NCBI GenBank assembly: GCA_023430625.1
Contig: JAEZAA010000258.1
Coordinates: 1 to 51,664, forward strand
Origin: Pseudomonadota bacterium
GTDB lineage: Bacteria > Pseudomonadota > Gammaproteobacteria > Pseudomonadales > Oleiphilaceae
Length of the DNA stretch: 51,664 nucleotides
Direction: 5' to 3'
The notes beneath the pieces are model-generated. The model saw nothing but the letters and a program-made list of their open reading frames with translations, did no database searches and was not told the DNA's origin. Below are positions 25,602-35,372 of this stretch, piece by piece. The translations under genes were made by a program, and so were the position numbers. Each line of letters begins with the position of its first letter. Position 1 is the first letter of the stretch.

Positions 25602-25900
25602 AAGCTGCTCACTGTTCTGAGGGGATGCAAAGTGGTTCGGTAAAGACGCCCTATAGTGCCACAGACCCTCACCGGCGACAGCCCCTTCCCTCGCCTCGTC
25701 GCCGGTCTTTAAACCACTAGCACACTGCATCAGGAGAAAAGACCAGGCTTCGTTGACTGTCACAAACTGCCGTAAAACGTCACTCCCACTCACTTAAATA
25801 AAGTTAACCTTTTGTTTTTTACAGGTAGTGACACCTTGGCATGGATCTGGCTTTGGTTAGATCAAGCAAACCGTTACGCCGCTGGCTGTACAAGCGAGAC

Positions 25901-26062
25901 ATGACCATGAATAAACAAAACGTGATTCAGTTGAGTGAACGCCGCCCCAAACACACCCTCGAAGCGTTAAAGCGTCTGACCGGACTGGAGTGGTATGCAC
26001 TGCCCGCGTCCCTCGCGGCGCAGGTACGCCCGCAGCCGTATTACGGACGCACCGGGTCCTGA
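25901..26062 (+). CDS. Small hypothetical protein (53 aa)
   Basis: A short frame beginning MTMNKQNVIQLSERRPKHTL, then EALKRLTGLEWYALPASL, ending in YYGRTGS. It is basic and has no membrane segment. The regular codon use and the compact pattern suggest a real small gene, and such 'ERRPKHTLEALKRLTGL' peptides are familiar as unannotated small proteins in related bacteria, but I cannot name a function. The start could also be the ATG at 25907 or the upstream ATG at 25841. Confidence 0.45.
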   Translation: MTMNKQNVIQLSERRPKHTLEALKRLTGLEWYALPASLAAQVRPQPYYGRTGS

Positions 26063-26160
26063 GAACCGGACGCGAAGGCGATGAGAATAGGAATGCGCGC
26101 GGAGGAATTCCCCGGCAGAACCAGCGTCAAATCCGCTGAGAGCGATGAAACTTGGAGGGA

Positions 26161-26646
26161 TTAGGCGCTACGCCCTTTGGCATTGGTGGCAGAGGCAGCA
26201 GGCACCTTCTGCACGTACAGTTCATCGACGACGTATCGCTGCCCTTCCTCAATACCTGTGCAGCAGGCATACAAGTATTCAATGGGACCGCGCGCTTCAA
26301 TGGTCACGTTGCCGGACAACATCAGGGATTGGGCGCCTTTCACCTCGTCGACCATCACCCCGAATTCGCCCTTCTGGTCCCGGTACACGAGAAACAGGCC
26401 AACCGGTTTCGCGGGCACCTCAGGAAAGCGCAGCCAAAGTGCCGCATTCAGCTGATGCAGCGACTTGGTTTTCGAGTTAACCGGGGCTTTTTCCGCAGCC
26501 GGCGTGCGGCGCAACAATTTCAGAAAGTCCAGCCGCTTCTTCTCATCTTTGGGATTGTCGCACGCGGGCGCGTCCATATAGATCGAGCGTGGCACTTCCG
26601 CCAGCATGATCAACTTCAATAGGTTGGTGGGAATAGCGGTGGACAT
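26161..26646 (-). CDS. Hypothetical protein (161 aa)
   Basis: A soluble protein with no signal peptide. It has a helical opening (TAIPTNLLKLIMLAEVPRSIYMD) followed by a probable mixed alpha/beta domain with VGLFLVYRDQKGEFGVMVDEV and IEYLYACCTGIEEGQRYVVDELYV. The ATG at 26644-26646 has GGAG 9 nt upstream and is preferred to the in-frame ATG at 26652 and the longer frame to 26703. I do not recognise the family. It lies between the small gene at 25901 and the FRG gene. Confidence 0.55.
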   Translation of the reverse strand: MSTAIPTNLLKLIMLAEVPRSIYMDAPACDNPKDEKKRLDFLKLLRRTPAAEKAPVNSKTKSLHQLNAALWLRFPEVPAKPVGLFLVYRDQKGEFGVMVDEVKGAQSLMLSGNVTIEARGPIEYLYACCTGIEEGQRYVVDELYVQKVPAASATNAKGRSA

Positions 26647-26878
26647 TGGCATGGACTCCAAACCCTGGTAACTGCCTAGACTATAGCGCCTTGACTGAGC
26701 CAAGTCGCCTTAAAATCCCGGCAAATATGTGTCGTTCTGCACGCTTTCCAAGACAGTAACAGAACGGAACAATCCCCTTGCAATCCCTCTGCAAAACGTC
26801 ACGAAGCGGGAACAGGAAATCCATTGAAAGGCGGCCGCCCTTTACGCCTGCCGGAACGCTTTCCCAGGTGCATACCAC

Positions 26879-27595
26879 CTACCAATCCAACTCCATTTCC
26901 CGCCGGATACTCTTTGCCAGCCCATCGAGCCCTGGAAACATGGAGCGATGGGTGACCCCCAGTTTCTGCAATTCCAAGCGAACGTCCTTTTTGTAATCGA
27001 CTGGCACGATGAATTTCGCCAACCGGCCAATGTGCTCGTCATAACGGTCCGGATTATCAAGAGACAGGATCGGACTCGCATCCGCAGGAAACGGAAACAG
27101 GGTGAAACAGCTTTCCTGATTACTCACTCGTTGATTAACGTGATCTGGAAAATAAGCCACCAGCTTGTCTGTCTCGTCCAGATGCTGTTCGGACGCGGAC
27201 ATATGATTCCACCAGGCCAGGGGTTCCAGTCCCCAAAGAACGCCGTCATCGACATTGCAGGGATTTTCTACGGCAAAAAACAGCGCTTTCAGGGGATTGG
27301 TCGTCCAATCGAGCAAACGCGTGGGCAAGCCATAATGCTGGGCGATCACCAGCCACTCGAGCCGGTTGACCGGCTCCTTGGGCAGAAAGGGGCGCGCGTA
27401 CTTCTGGAAACGTTCAAGCAGGTCCGCCTCCACCGCATGCCATCCCTCGTAACGCCCTAGCACCCGGTGCATCCGCCCCATGGCGGGGACCAACGGCCAT
27501 TCCGCACAGGCCTGCCCGCGAAACATTCGGTATGGTTCGCATTGTTTCAGCCGGGCCAGCAGGTCGACGACTGAACAGATCCTAAACTCATCCAT
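26879..27595 (-). CDS. FRG-domain protein
   Basis: A 238-aa protein carrying the FRG domain, named for a conserved Phe-Arg-Gly: MFRGQA near the N-terminus and AQHYGLPTRLLDWTTNPLKALFFA in the middle. FRG proteins are spread across phages, islands and bacterial accessory regions. Some are linked to antiviral or toxin systems, but no general activity is established. The start at 27593-27595 (MDEFRICSV) is chosen over 27616 because the domain begins at that point. No partner gene is directly coupled to it. Confidence 0.78.
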   Translation of the reverse strand: MDEFRICSVVDLLARLKQCEPYRMFRGQACAEWPLVPAMGRMHRVLGRYEGWHAVEADLLERFQKYARPFLPKEPVNRLEWLVIAQHYGLPTRLLDWTTNPLKALFFAVENPCNVDDGVLWGLEPLAWWNHMSASEQHLDETDKLVAYFPDHVNQRVSNQESCFTLFPFPADASPILSLDNPDRYDEHIGRLAKFIVPVDYKKDVRLELQKLGVTHRSMFPGLDGLAKSIRREMELDW

Positions 27596-27670
27596 GGGCT
27601 GACGAGTTCCCCCCATTGCAACCGCACAACATCTGGACTCGTGAATGCCAGAACAATTCTCAACAACCTA

Positions 27671-28768
27671 TTAAACAGATACCTCGTCCATTTCAAACGT
27701 CGCCGGCGCTTTCTGCAGATGGTGAATGGCGAGGCTCGGTGTCCGGCTTTCCTTCAATTCGAGCACAAATGTCTTGAATGCCGCCGACTGTTCATAGAGG
27801 TCCCGGAAGTCACGGGTCGCCAGATGCTCCCGACCGGCCTCCACTTTCGCCAGACCACAGTCCGCCAACAGTCCCTGCCAGATCCGATTCGCGGCGTCCT
27901 GACGCAATGCCCGCTGGATGTCTCCCTTGAGCTGGTCTATTTCATCATCCTTGAGGCGCGCCGGCGAGCGCCCCTGCCCCCGCCATTTCAGGTACTGCAC
28001 ACGGGCCCGGTTGTAGTAGAGCGGGCTGATCGCCTGTGGATCCGCCTCTGGATCCAGTTGCTCTTCGATCAGGCGGATGCCTTCGTTGAGGTCACGCAAC
28101 GCCTGCTCAATGGTTACCGGCTCCTCGCCTTCCACCCGGTTCTTTTCCTCCGCCAGCAGGGACTTGCAATAGCCCAGCTGACCCAGTATCCGTGCCCGCC
28201 CGGGCGTCAGCGCCAGCGCACGTTCAAACGCGGTCAGCGCCTGGCGCAGATAGCCTTGCTTGAGCTTCTCAATGCCTTCCGTTACCAACAGGCTTGAGCG
28301 GGATTCGCGCACCTCAGCCTCCAGCAGTTGCATATCCTGCCGCTGCTGATCAAGCTGGCGCTTCCAATGCGCCATTCCGGATCCGGACGTCAAGCGCAAC
28401 AAGCGCAGCCCCAGGTAGCCGCCAAACGTCGCCGTGGCGACCAGGTACAACCAGGCCACGAACAGGGAATGCGGCGCCATGGCGACCGCTGAGGCATCGA
28501 AGATCGGGCTGACATAATCGCCCAGTAATCGATTCAGCAAGGCCAGCAGCAGTATTCCGCCAACCGCGCCGAACAGGCAGTCGCCAATCACCCCGAGATA
28601 GAAACGCACATGTTCTTCCGGCTTATCATTGGCACTACGGCTGCGGGGCCAGGAGATATCCTGCAGGCTGAGCCCGTCGCGTTCATGGGCCGGCTGTTGG
28701 GTGTGATAGAGAAATCCACCGATGGCACCGCAAAGCAGTGCGACGAAGAAAGCGAGTACGATCAGCAT
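27671..28768 (-). CDS. Membrane-anchored TPR protein
   Basis: A 365-aa protein with an N-terminal membrane part of three hydrophobic segments (MLIVLAFFVALLCGAIGGFL; LGVIGDCLFGAVGGILLLALL; LFVAWLYLVATATFGGYLGL). A long helical cytoplasmic part follows, with a TPR-like repeat (EGIEKLKQGYLRQALTAFERALALTPGRARILGQLG). TPRs mediate protein contacts. The ATG at 28766-28768 with AAGGAAGGAC upstream fixes the start. It lies 75 bases upstream of the FRG gene on the same strand, and the two could be co-transcribed. The role is unknown. Confidence 0.7.
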   Translation of the reverse strand: MLIVLAFFVALLCGAIGGFLYHTQQPAHERDGLSLQDISWPRSRSANDKPEEHVRFYLGVIGDCLFGAVGGILLLALLNRLLGDYVSPIFDASAVAMAPHSLFVAWLYLVATATFGGYLGLRLLRLTSGSGMAHWKRQLDQQRQDMQLLEAEVRESRSSLLVTEGIEKLKQGYLRQALTAFERALALTPGRARILGQLGYCKSLLAEEKNRVEGEEPVTIEQALRDLNEGIRLIEEQLDPEADPQAISPLYYNRARVQYLKWRGQGRSPARLKDDEIDQLKGDIQRALRQDAANRIWQGLLADCGLAKVEAGREHLATRDFRDLYEQSAAFKTFVLELKESRTPSLAIHHLQKAPATFEMDEVSV

Positions 28769-29072
28769 GAGTCCTTCCTTTTCAATCCCTAGGAGCAATG
28801 GGCGATGCCCAGGCTCTTTTGATAATCCAGGCTGCGGGCCCAAATTCTACAAACAGTTATCTTATAGAAAGACCAGCGGTAATTCCGAACAGGGGTATTG
28901 AGGAAGGCGTGCCGTTGTCCAGAGATGTGATCAGACCGGCATAAAGCTAACGATGCGCAGCGTCACTGATTAACTTCTGATCTGTCGTCAGTGTTGTAGG
29001 CTGAGGCGGCTGCACTAATATGTAGGTAAGGCCGGATTGTTGATAAGACCTAACTGAACGCAGAAGGGGCAG

Positions 29073-29387
29073 ATGGGAACAGTAATCCAATTTCCAACGG
29101 AAGACGATCCCGAGGATGTAAGCCTCCGTATCGCACTTCATGAGCTGGGCGAGAGCTGTGGCGTTGACCTGACGCCCGAGATGCCTGAGATCAGGCCCCA
29201 TGTGCCCTCTCTGAAGGCCCTCCTAAAGGCTTACAATTCAACCTTTTCCGTCACCATCGAAACACTCCAGCCCCATCAGGTCGATGACGTGCGCCTGGCC
29301 ATCGACCAGGCTCGCCGCCAACTCTTTGCCGAGGCATTCTTCAACATCCTGTGTGCCGCGGGCATCATGGTCCGGCGCGAAGATTAG
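29073..29387 (+). CDS. Hypothetical protein (104 aa)
   Basis: A small soluble, acidic protein starting MGTVIQFPTEDDPEDVSLRI, with helical segments (LHELGESCGVDLTPEM; DVRLAIDQARRQLFAEAFFNILCAAGIMV). It has no membrane helix and no motif I recognise. The ATG has a GGGGCAG site upstream. It precedes the HU gene by 180 bp but is not in its promoter region. Confidence 0.55.
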   Translation: MGTVIQFPTEDDPEDVSLRIALHELGESCGVDLTPEMPEIRPHVPSLKALLKAYNSTFSVTIETLQPHQVDDVRLAIDQARRQLFAEAFFNILCAAGIMVRRED

Positions 29388-29485
29388 CTCGCGCCCGAGA
29401 CGAAAAAGCGTAACAGCTCGTCGAGTGGTAGGCCCGCCCTCCGCCAGTCACCCACACCAGATACAAAAAAAATCCTTCCGGTCAT

Positions 29486-29545
29486 TTGAAGCCTGTGCTG
29501 ATGCGGTCTATTTTGAGAGGGGTGACTAACACACCTCTCGTCAAA
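29486..29545 (+). promoter_or_regulatory. Promoter and inverted repeat before the HU gene
   Basis: A sigma-70 pair is readable: TTGAAG (29486-29491), 17 bases, TATTTT (29509-29514). An inverted repeat starts just after it (GAGAGG at 29515-29520, CCTCTC at 29534-29539, with TTTGA/TCAAA outside), in the 5' leader. It may be a leader hairpin or an operator. Confidence 0.5.
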
Positions 29546-29570
29546 GTGCTTGTCGTAATACGGAGATTTC

Positions 29571-29846
29571 ATGAACAAATCTGAACTGATTGCCGCAGTT
29601 GCGGGACAAACCGGGCTTTCAAAAGCAGCTACCGAGCGTGTCATTCAAAGCTTCACTAGCTCCATTCAGGACGCGCTCGCGAAGGGCGACGACGTATCCC
29701 TGATCGGATTTGGAACCTTCACCGTGCGTTCGCGCGCTGCCCGTAGCGGCCGCAACCCGCAGACCGGCAAGGAAATCAAGATTGCCGCCTCCAAGGTACC
29801 CGCGTTCAAGCCTGGCAAGGGTCTGAAAGACGCCGTATCGAAGTAG
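29571..29846 (+). CDS. DNA-binding protein HU
   Basis: A 91-aa histone-like protein that bends and compacts DNA as a dimer. It has the full HU pattern: MNKSELIAAVA, the DDVSLIGFGTFTVRSRAARSG body, the RNPQTGKEI beta-arm tip with the intercalating Pro, and VPAFKPGKGLKDAV at the end. GGAG lies upstream of the ATG. A clear terminator follows, so it is a single-gene unit. Confidence 0.95.
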   Translation: MNKSELIAAVAGQTGLSKAATERVIQSFTSSIQDALAKGDDVSLIGFGTFTVRSRAARSGRNPQTGKEIKIAASKVPAFKPGKGLKDAVSK

Positions 29847-29858
29847 GTTACGATTCGC

Positions 29859-29907
29859 GGGTTAGGGAGCAGTTCGACCCCCTTCTCTACTCCTCCCTAA
29901 CCCTTTT
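29859..29907 (+). terminator. Terminator of the HU gene
   Basis: GGGTTAGGGAG (29859-29869) pairs with CTCCCTAACCC (29893-29903), followed by TTTT (29904-29907). A strong intrinsic terminator. Confidence 0.85.
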
Positions 29908-29984
29908 ACCGCACCGCGTACCAGCCGCAACCTTCTCCATCCCTGTCGCCTGCGGCCGCCTGACATAACCCCGAGCAGACCTTC

Positions 29985-30815
29985 TTAAGCAACCGGCTCC
30001 TGAGTCGTCGCCAGCGCTGATTCAAGACGCTGAATGTCCGCACGCACCATCCGCGAGAACACCGGATTCAATGCTCGCCCGATCGCAAGGCCCGCGGCAC
30101 CCGCCGGCGGCCGGTACCGGATGCTTACCTGCAGTTGGGTACCCCTGCCGCCAGGGGCATCGGAAAAGTGCACGGCACCCGCATTATCCACCAGGGCATC
30201 CGCCACTGATTGCCAAGCGAGGTACTCATTAGGACGCTCCTCAACCAGCACCGCGTTCCAGGACAAGGTCCCCATGTTTCCTGCCATTTGGGCAACCCAA
30301 TGGGAATGCTCCCGATCCAGTTGGCGCACCGAACGCAGATGATCCATAAAACGGGGCAGATTTTCGAAATTTCGCCAGAAGGCATAGACCTCGGCCCTGG
30401 GCCGATCCACGATGACCGTTTCGCGAATCTCCACCGATTGCGCCTGCTGTTCGCGGGATGCGGTGTCACGGCCGAGCATGCTGTTCACTGCACAATGGCC
30501 GGTCGCGCCCCGATACAGCATGGCACCGCCCACCAGTAACAGCGGCCAACGGGCCCAGGACCGCCGCGAAAGGCCAAAGACGAGGCTGGCGCCGCCCGCC
30601 AGCAGGGACAGACCCCGTTCGCGGCCCCCGACATTGACGTAACTGGTGCCGGTGGCAACGGGACGTATCAAGCTGGAAGGGTTTGCGGTCGCGGACTCGG
30701 CGCGGGCTCGCTGCTTTTCGTCAGCCAGCGCGTCATCCGGTTCGAAGGGTGCCAGCCAGTCGCTGGTCTGATGGTTCGAAGTGGCTTTGGTGCGATAGGT
30801 GCTTTTCGTCTCCAT
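29985..30815 (-). CDS. Membrane DUF2892 / SRPBCC fusion protein
   Basis: A 276-aa protein. The middle has two hydrophobic segments (GLSLLAGGASLVFGL; WPLLLVGGAMLYRGATGHC), matching the inner-membrane DUF2892 unit. The C-terminal half is a SRPBCC (START-like) ligand-binding domain, beginning ETVIVDRPRAEVYAFWRNFENLPRFM and running to IRYRPPAGAAGLAIGRALNP. SRPBCC domains bind hydrophobic ligands. The ATG at 30813-30815 has GGAG upstream; the longer frame to 30893 lacks support. It probably sits in the inner membrane with the SRPBCC domain in the cytoplasm. The role is unknown. Confidence 0.75.
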   Translation of the reverse strand: METKSTYRTKATSNHQTSDWLAPFEPDDALADEKQRARAESATANPSSLIRPVATGTSYVNVGGRERGLSLLAGGASLVFGLSRRSWARWPLLLVGGAMLYRGATGHCAVNSMLGRDTASREQQAQSVEIRETVIVDRPRAEVYAFWRNFENLPRFMDHLRSVRQLDREHSHWVAQMAGNMGTLSWNAVLVEERPNEYLAWQSVADALVDNAGAVHFSDAPGGRGTQLQVSIRYRPPAGAAGLAIGRALNPVFSRMVRADIQRLESALATTQEPVA

Positions 30816-30922
30816 AAGATACTCCGTGGCCCTGTCTACAGGATAGGGGCTGAAGGCGCCTTGGATCGCAAACCGCAAGACTCCCAGCGCCAACGGCTAC
30901 GTCCCTATTCTAGAGCCGCCGC

Positions 30923-32002
30923 TCAGGAAGCCCCATTGCCGTTACAGGCCGCGGAGTCGGTGTAATCCTTGGATGCATTCAACAGGTCATAGAGTGCCAA
31001 TACCCGGCGCAGATCGTCTTTTTGCAGTTGGGTCAGTTCCACGGAGTCGAAATACTCGGGGCCGACAAACCGCATCTGGGCGCGGTCCGCCTTTGCCATG
31101 CGCCGCGCCAGCACCAACTGCAACGGCGACACCGGAGTATCCATCCACTCCCGCATCTGGCCGTTGTAGTTGCGACCGGCCAGGCGTAAACCGGTCAGCT
31201 TCCAGTTTTGCTCGTCGGCACTGAATTCGATACTGCGCACGTTCAGGCGCTGCTCGCCCACGTAGAGCGCCCTGAAGAACAACTGGGGGCCGGACTCCGT
31301 CACGCGGATATAAAGGCGCAGGTCATTGGCGACCAGCTCCCCTTGTGGGCGAATCAGGTAGACTCGGTTGCCGTCCTGCTTCTCGGAGCGAATCTCCAGC
31401 TCGATCAAACGTTCGGCAATGGCGGCCTGGGGCCCGCCCAGCGCGCCGGCAACCTCCCGGATCAGCTGCAACTGCTGGGCGCTCATTTTCCGTCCATCGT
31501 TCAAGCGGTAGCGGATGCCGGTAAAATCCAGCGCCACATCCGCAAGCCAGATATTTGAACAGGCGACCAATGGCTGTGGCTTGAAACCGTTCACGGTCTG
31601 ATGCACGACTTCGGGAATCACCGGCGACACCGGGCTGAACTTCCCGCCCAGTTCACGATGTGCAAAGAAAAAGTAGCGTTCGCCATTATCCAGCCGGACC
31701 CGATAAATATCCCATTCCGGCAGCTGTTTAACCGGCTCCTCGGATTCGAATTCACCACCCATGCCCACGTACTGGGCATAGGGAAGCGCGCTTTCGCAAC
31801 GCACAACACCTGGACAGAAGCCGTGATAGCCGTACGCTTGCAGCAGGGCCGGAAGCCTGCGTAAGACGAACCGCTCAGGCGCCACTTCCTCAGTGTCGGG
31901 CAGTGTGACCTTAGGCTCCTGCGGAACCGGATTGACCGACTGAGGGGACTGGCAAGCCATGAGCAAAAACGGGAGTAGAAAAACAACGAGTCGTCTGGAC
32001 AT
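30923..32002 (-). CDS. Predicted lipoprotein, unrecognised (359 aa)
   Basis: A lipoprotein signal is visible (LLPFLLMAC, Cys17), so the mature protein should be anchored in the outer or inner membrane facing the periplasm. The rest is a mixed alpha/beta, mostly polar chain with several cysteine pairs (FCPGVVRCES; VACSNIW) that could form disulphides. I see no catalytic motif. It starts 28 bases downstream of the nuclease gene's stop on the same strand, so the two may share a transcript. Confidence 0.6.
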   Translation of the reverse strand: MSRRLVVFLLPFLLMACQSPQSVNPVPQEPKVTLPDTEEVAPERFVLRRLPALLQAYGYHGFCPGVVRCESALPYAQYVGMGGEFESEEPVKQLPEWDIYRVRLDNGERYFFFAHRELGGKFSPVSPVIPEVVHQTVNGFKPQPLVACSNIWLADVALDFTGIRYRLNDGRKMSAQQLQLIREVAGALGGPQAAIAERLIELEIRSEKQDGNRVYLIRPQGELVANDLRLYIRVTESGPQLFFRALYVGEQRLNVRSIEFSADEQNWKLTGLRLAGRNYNGQMREWMDTPVSPLQLVLARRMAKADRAQMRFVGPEYFDSVELTQLQKDDLRRVLALYDLLNASKDYTDSAACNGNGAS

Positions 32003-32029
32003 AAGAGTTCTGAAAGGGTTGAAAGCTGC

Positions 32030-33778
32030 CTACAGTGTAGTTGACCCGGTGTGCCCTGCTGGCCCATCAGTGTACGCGGTTGCGTACACCACATGAACCA
32101 CCCGTGCGGCTATACCTTCCTGGACAAAGAATTCCAGCCATCGAGCCTGATGGTCCTGAACCCGATCGCCCGGACCTTTAACTTCAATCAGCTCATAGCT
32201 GCGATCGGCCCGAAAATGAATCAGGTCCGGAAACCCGCTGCAATGGTTTCGCAGATCCAGCAGCATGCGGGAAAAGACGCGCTGCAGATCCGCCACCGGT
32301 ATCCGATCCAGCGCCAAGCTCAGGCGGGGTTCATCGAGTGTAGTCCAGGATACGAACGGATTGAGGGTGCCGAATCGGTCGTGCCAGATTTTCTCGACCT
32401 GCATACGACACCAGGCCATATCGGTGAGGCGTGCCAGCCTGTCCGCGATCATCCCGCGCCGCTTCTGCCGGAACTCTGGCCGGTATAGGTCCACCGGCCC
32501 CCGTTGGAAGGGGTGATAGAAGGCATCCGGAACAGGGGCGAAAACCACCTCCCAGAACAACAACCCGAACAACGCGTTCAGCAACCAGTTCTCGACGTAG
32601 TAGCCCTCCCCGCCTTCCTCTTGCAGCAGATGGGCTAACACCTGTCGCTCCACGGACGACTCTTGCCTACTCGCTGGGTCCAGAATGAACGTCTCTACTG
32701 GATAATTCCGGCTCGTCTTTGCCGGGCGCGGCAATTTGAGCTGGCGCAGGCACCGGTCCTGGATGCGTTGGGCGGCAAGTCCTTCCTGCTCGTCCCATGG
32801 TTCCGCCTGGATCTCCTGGCATTGGCGCAGCGCGCCCTGCCAGTCGTCCTGCCCGTACAGAATACGGGCCACCCGTTCCCGTGCGGGCGCAATACCAGAC
32901 CGCCGATACAGGGATAATGCCGTATCAGCAATCCCCAGCCGTTCGTAGTAACGCCCCAGCTGGTTCAGACCCTTGGAGACAACCCGTCGCGCGGGCGGAA
33001 AACCAAACTCCACCGGTGCATTGGCCAAGGCCGCAATGGCATCCGGGGCCGCCTCATCCAGCGCCTGATAACCCGCCTGACGCCATTGAATGGCCGCGAA
33101 GAGCTGGTCAACCTGCTCACGCGCGGTAAAGGCGGCGGCATTTCCGTCGAGTTCATAGGGCTCGTAGCGAAACACCCCGAGGTCCGCCAGCACAAACTCG
33201 CTGAGATCCTGGTTCAGATTACCGAAGAACATCAACCGCAGCCGCGCGAGCGCTGTCTCGTAACCCGGCCTGACCAGTTGGAATGGCAGTTCAAGTACCT
33301 GGGGCCAGACCCGGGGCATGTCATCGTCACCCCCGACGTTCGCCGTCAGCCACTCCAACAGTTCGGACTTGCGCAATCCTTTTGGCACCTGGAAGTGGCT
33401 CTGTAGTTCGGCAACCGTCATCAGGTCCAGGGTTTCACGCAAAGTACTTAGGGGGGCGATCTCAACCAGACCCACGTCCGCCAATTCCCTTAATGCGTCC
33501 GTTAACTGAGAGATCTCCGGATACCGGAGCTTATCGGTCCTGAACAGAGGCCCCTTACGGGAGACCAGCCGCACCAACAGACATTGCGCACCGAGCGAAC
33601 AGCCCTGAAAGCTGGCTACAAATGAAGATTCTTCCGGTGTCAGGATGGCGCTGTAACGAGAGGCGACACTGGACAACAAGCCGAGGAAATTGTCCCGGTA
33701 ATAGGTCGCGGACAAAGTCTCAGGCGTGAATCTTGGCTGATACTCAGGTTGAAGCGATGTGTCTGGCTCTAGGCTCAA
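32030..33778 (-). CDS. FAN1-type structure-specific nuclease (VRR-NUC)
   Basis: The 582-aa product resembles bacterial FAN1, a nuclease that trims DNA flaps in cross-link repair. The C-terminal VRR-NUC domain carries the PD-(D/E)xK residues: D518 in GFPDLIHF, E532 and K534 in LIEVKGPGD. An N-terminal DNA-binding part (SAP-like, KGLRKSELLEWLTAN) and a helical TPR-like middle (LAGDYERLGIADTALSLYRRSG type) precede it. Its length is close to Pseudomonas FAN1 (about 560 aa). The start is a TTG (33776-33778) without a strong ribosome site, so the exact N-terminus is uncertain. The lipoprotein gene follows immediately. Confidence 0.85.
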   Translation of the reverse strand: MSLEPDTSLQPEYQPRFTPETLSATYYRDNFLGLLSSVASRYSAILTPEESSFVASFQGCSLGAQCLLVRLVSRKGPLFRTDKLRYPEISQLTDALRELADVGLVEIAPLSTLRETLDLMTVAELQSHFQVPKGLRKSELLEWLTANVGGDDDMPRVWPQVLELPFQLVRPGYETALARLRLMFFGNLNQDLSEFVLADLGVFRYEPYELDGNAAAFTAREQVDQLFAAIQWRQAGYQALDEAAPDAIAALANAPVEFGFPPARRVVSKGLNQLGRYYERLGIADTALSLYRRSGIAPARERVARILYGQDDWQGALRQCQEIQAEPWDEQEGLAAQRIQDRCLRQLKLPRPAKTSRNYPVETFILDPASRQESSVERQVLAHLLQEEGGEGYYVENWLLNALFGLLFWEVVFAPVPDAFYHPFQRGPVDLYRPEFRQKRRGMIADRLARLTDMAWCRMQVEKIWHDRFGTLNPFVSWTTLDEPRLSLALDRIPVADLQRVFSRMLLDLRNHCSGFPDLIHFRADRSYELIEVKGPGDRVQDHQARWLEFFVQEGIAARVVHVVYATAYTDGPAGHTGSTTL

Positions 33779-34022
33779 AACAGTACCTATTGGCGTTCTC
33801 TACCTATGGACCTCAGGCGCCCTTGCCTGCTGCCTCTGGCCACCGTTGGACCAATAACGTCGCCGCCGGTTCCGGTTGGCCTGCCCCAATGTTTCCCGCC
33901 TCCAATTTTCCGCCCTTGGGTTGCAACCTACCAAGAGCTTTTAATAACGTGGCAATTGCGAACCTCGATGCCCTGACTGGCGACTCGCAGTAACCAATCC
34001 ATAGAGGAAGCACGCCCGACTC

Positions 34023-35372
34023 ATGAAAAATACCGTTCTCAGCTTATCCGCCTTATTGCTCAGCACTGGATTACTGGTGAGCGGAAATACCTTTCTGATG
34101 ACCCTGCTCGGTGTTCGCATGAGCCTTGAACAGGTCGATTCGGGCATCATCGGCTGGGTTCTGGTTTGTTATTCGCTGGGCTTTGTCATCGGCACATTAT
34201 ATTGCCCCCGGATCATCGAGCGGGTCGGCCACATCCGCAGCTTTGCCGTCTTTTGCGCCTTGATGGGAATGGCGTGCCTGCTCCATCCGGTCTGGGTGCA
34301 TCCCCTGCCCTGGGCCATGCTGCGGGGCGCCGTGGGCATCTCCATGGCCGGCCTGCTGCTCATCATCGAGAGCTGGTTCAGCACCCGCGCCACCAACGAA
34401 AATCGTGGCACACTGTTCGCGGTGTATCAGGTTCTGTTCTATTTGACGGCTGCGGGTGGCCAACTGCTGGTGAGCATGGGCAACCCCGGCACTTTCATGC
34501 CTTTCAGTATCGCCGCCCTCTTCTTAATCGCGGCACTGGTTCCGCTAGCACTGACCCGCCTGGAGGCACCTGCCATCGAGCAAACCGAGCGGTTGTCGTT
34601 TCGGGAACTCTACAAGATCTCACCGCTCGGCCTGTTGGCAGCAATGGTGAGCGGCGTGGTAACCAGCGCCTTCAATAATCTGGCGCCGGTATATGGCTAC
34701 CAGATCAACCTGGACGTCCAGGAAATCGCGCTGTTCATGTCCACCACCGTACTGGCGGCCATGGCATTCGCTTGGCCCCTGGGCAGGATCTCAGACCTGT
34801 TCGACCGCCGTCTGGTGATGCTCATTCTGGCGCTGATCGCTGCGGTCAGCAGCCTTGCGACGGCCCTGTTTGGTCAGGCGAACCTGTTTGCCCTGTTTCT
34901 CTCGGCCCAACTTTTTATCGGCATCGCTGCGGCTATCTATCCCATCGCGGTCGCCGTCACCAACGATAAGCTCCACAGCCACCAGATTGTCGCGGCCAGC
35001 GCGGGTTTACTCCTGAGCTATGGCGTCGGTAGCTGTATTGGCCCCATCCTGGGCTCCGGCATGGTGTCAGCCGTCGGGCCAGACGGCCTGTTCTTCGCGA
35101 CCACGGGCGTACTGGTGGCCCTCTCCCTGTACACCCTCTGGTTCATTCAGCACAGCAAACGCGTGCCGATTCAGGTCCAGGAGACCTTCGTCCAAACCAT
35201 GCCCATCTCTACCCCTATTCTTGCGGAGCTCGACCCGCGCAATGAGGAGTTCACGGAAATGCCTTCGCCCGACATTGGGCCAGATGAACCCTTGGCGGAG
35301 GAAGCCGGTCGTGGTGCGGCGGACTCCGCCGAACAGGATCCACCGGAGCGACACGCGCCACCGGGAACTTGA
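34023..35372 (+). CDS. MFS transporter, YcaD-like
   Basis: A 449-aa inner-membrane carrier with 12 hydrophobic segments, a long loop between helices 6 and 7, and the arginine/aspartate loop GRISDLFDRRLVM. The N-terminal sequence (LVSGNTFLMTLLGVRM, then GFVIGTLYCPRIIERVGHIRSF) resembles the YcaD branch of the major facilitator family, whose substrates are unknown. It has an acidic, disordered C-terminal tail of about 50 residues. It diverges from the FAN1 gene, with a 244-bp gap between the two start codons. Confidence 0.85.
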   Translation: MKNTVLSLSALLLSTGLLVSGNTFLMTLLGVRMSLEQVDSGIIGWVLVCYSLGFVIGTLYCPRIIERVGHIRSFAVFCALMGMACLLHPVWVHPLPWAMLRGAVGISMAGLLLIIESWFSTRATNENRGTLFAVYQVLFYLTAAGGQLLVSMGNPGTFMPFSIAALFLIAALVPLALTRLEAPAIEQTERLSFRELYKISPLGLLAAMVSGVVTSAFNNLAPVYGYQINLDVQEIALFMSTTVLAAMAFAWPLGRISDLFDRRLVMLILALIAAVSSLATALFGQANLFALFLSAQLFIGIAAAIYPIAVAVTNDKLHSHQIVAASAGLLLSYGVGSCIGPILGSGMVSAVGPDGLFFATTGVLVALSLYTLWFIQHSKRVPIQVQETFVQTMPISTPILAELDPRNEEFTEMPSPDIGPDEPLAEEAGRGAADSAEQDPPERHAPPGT

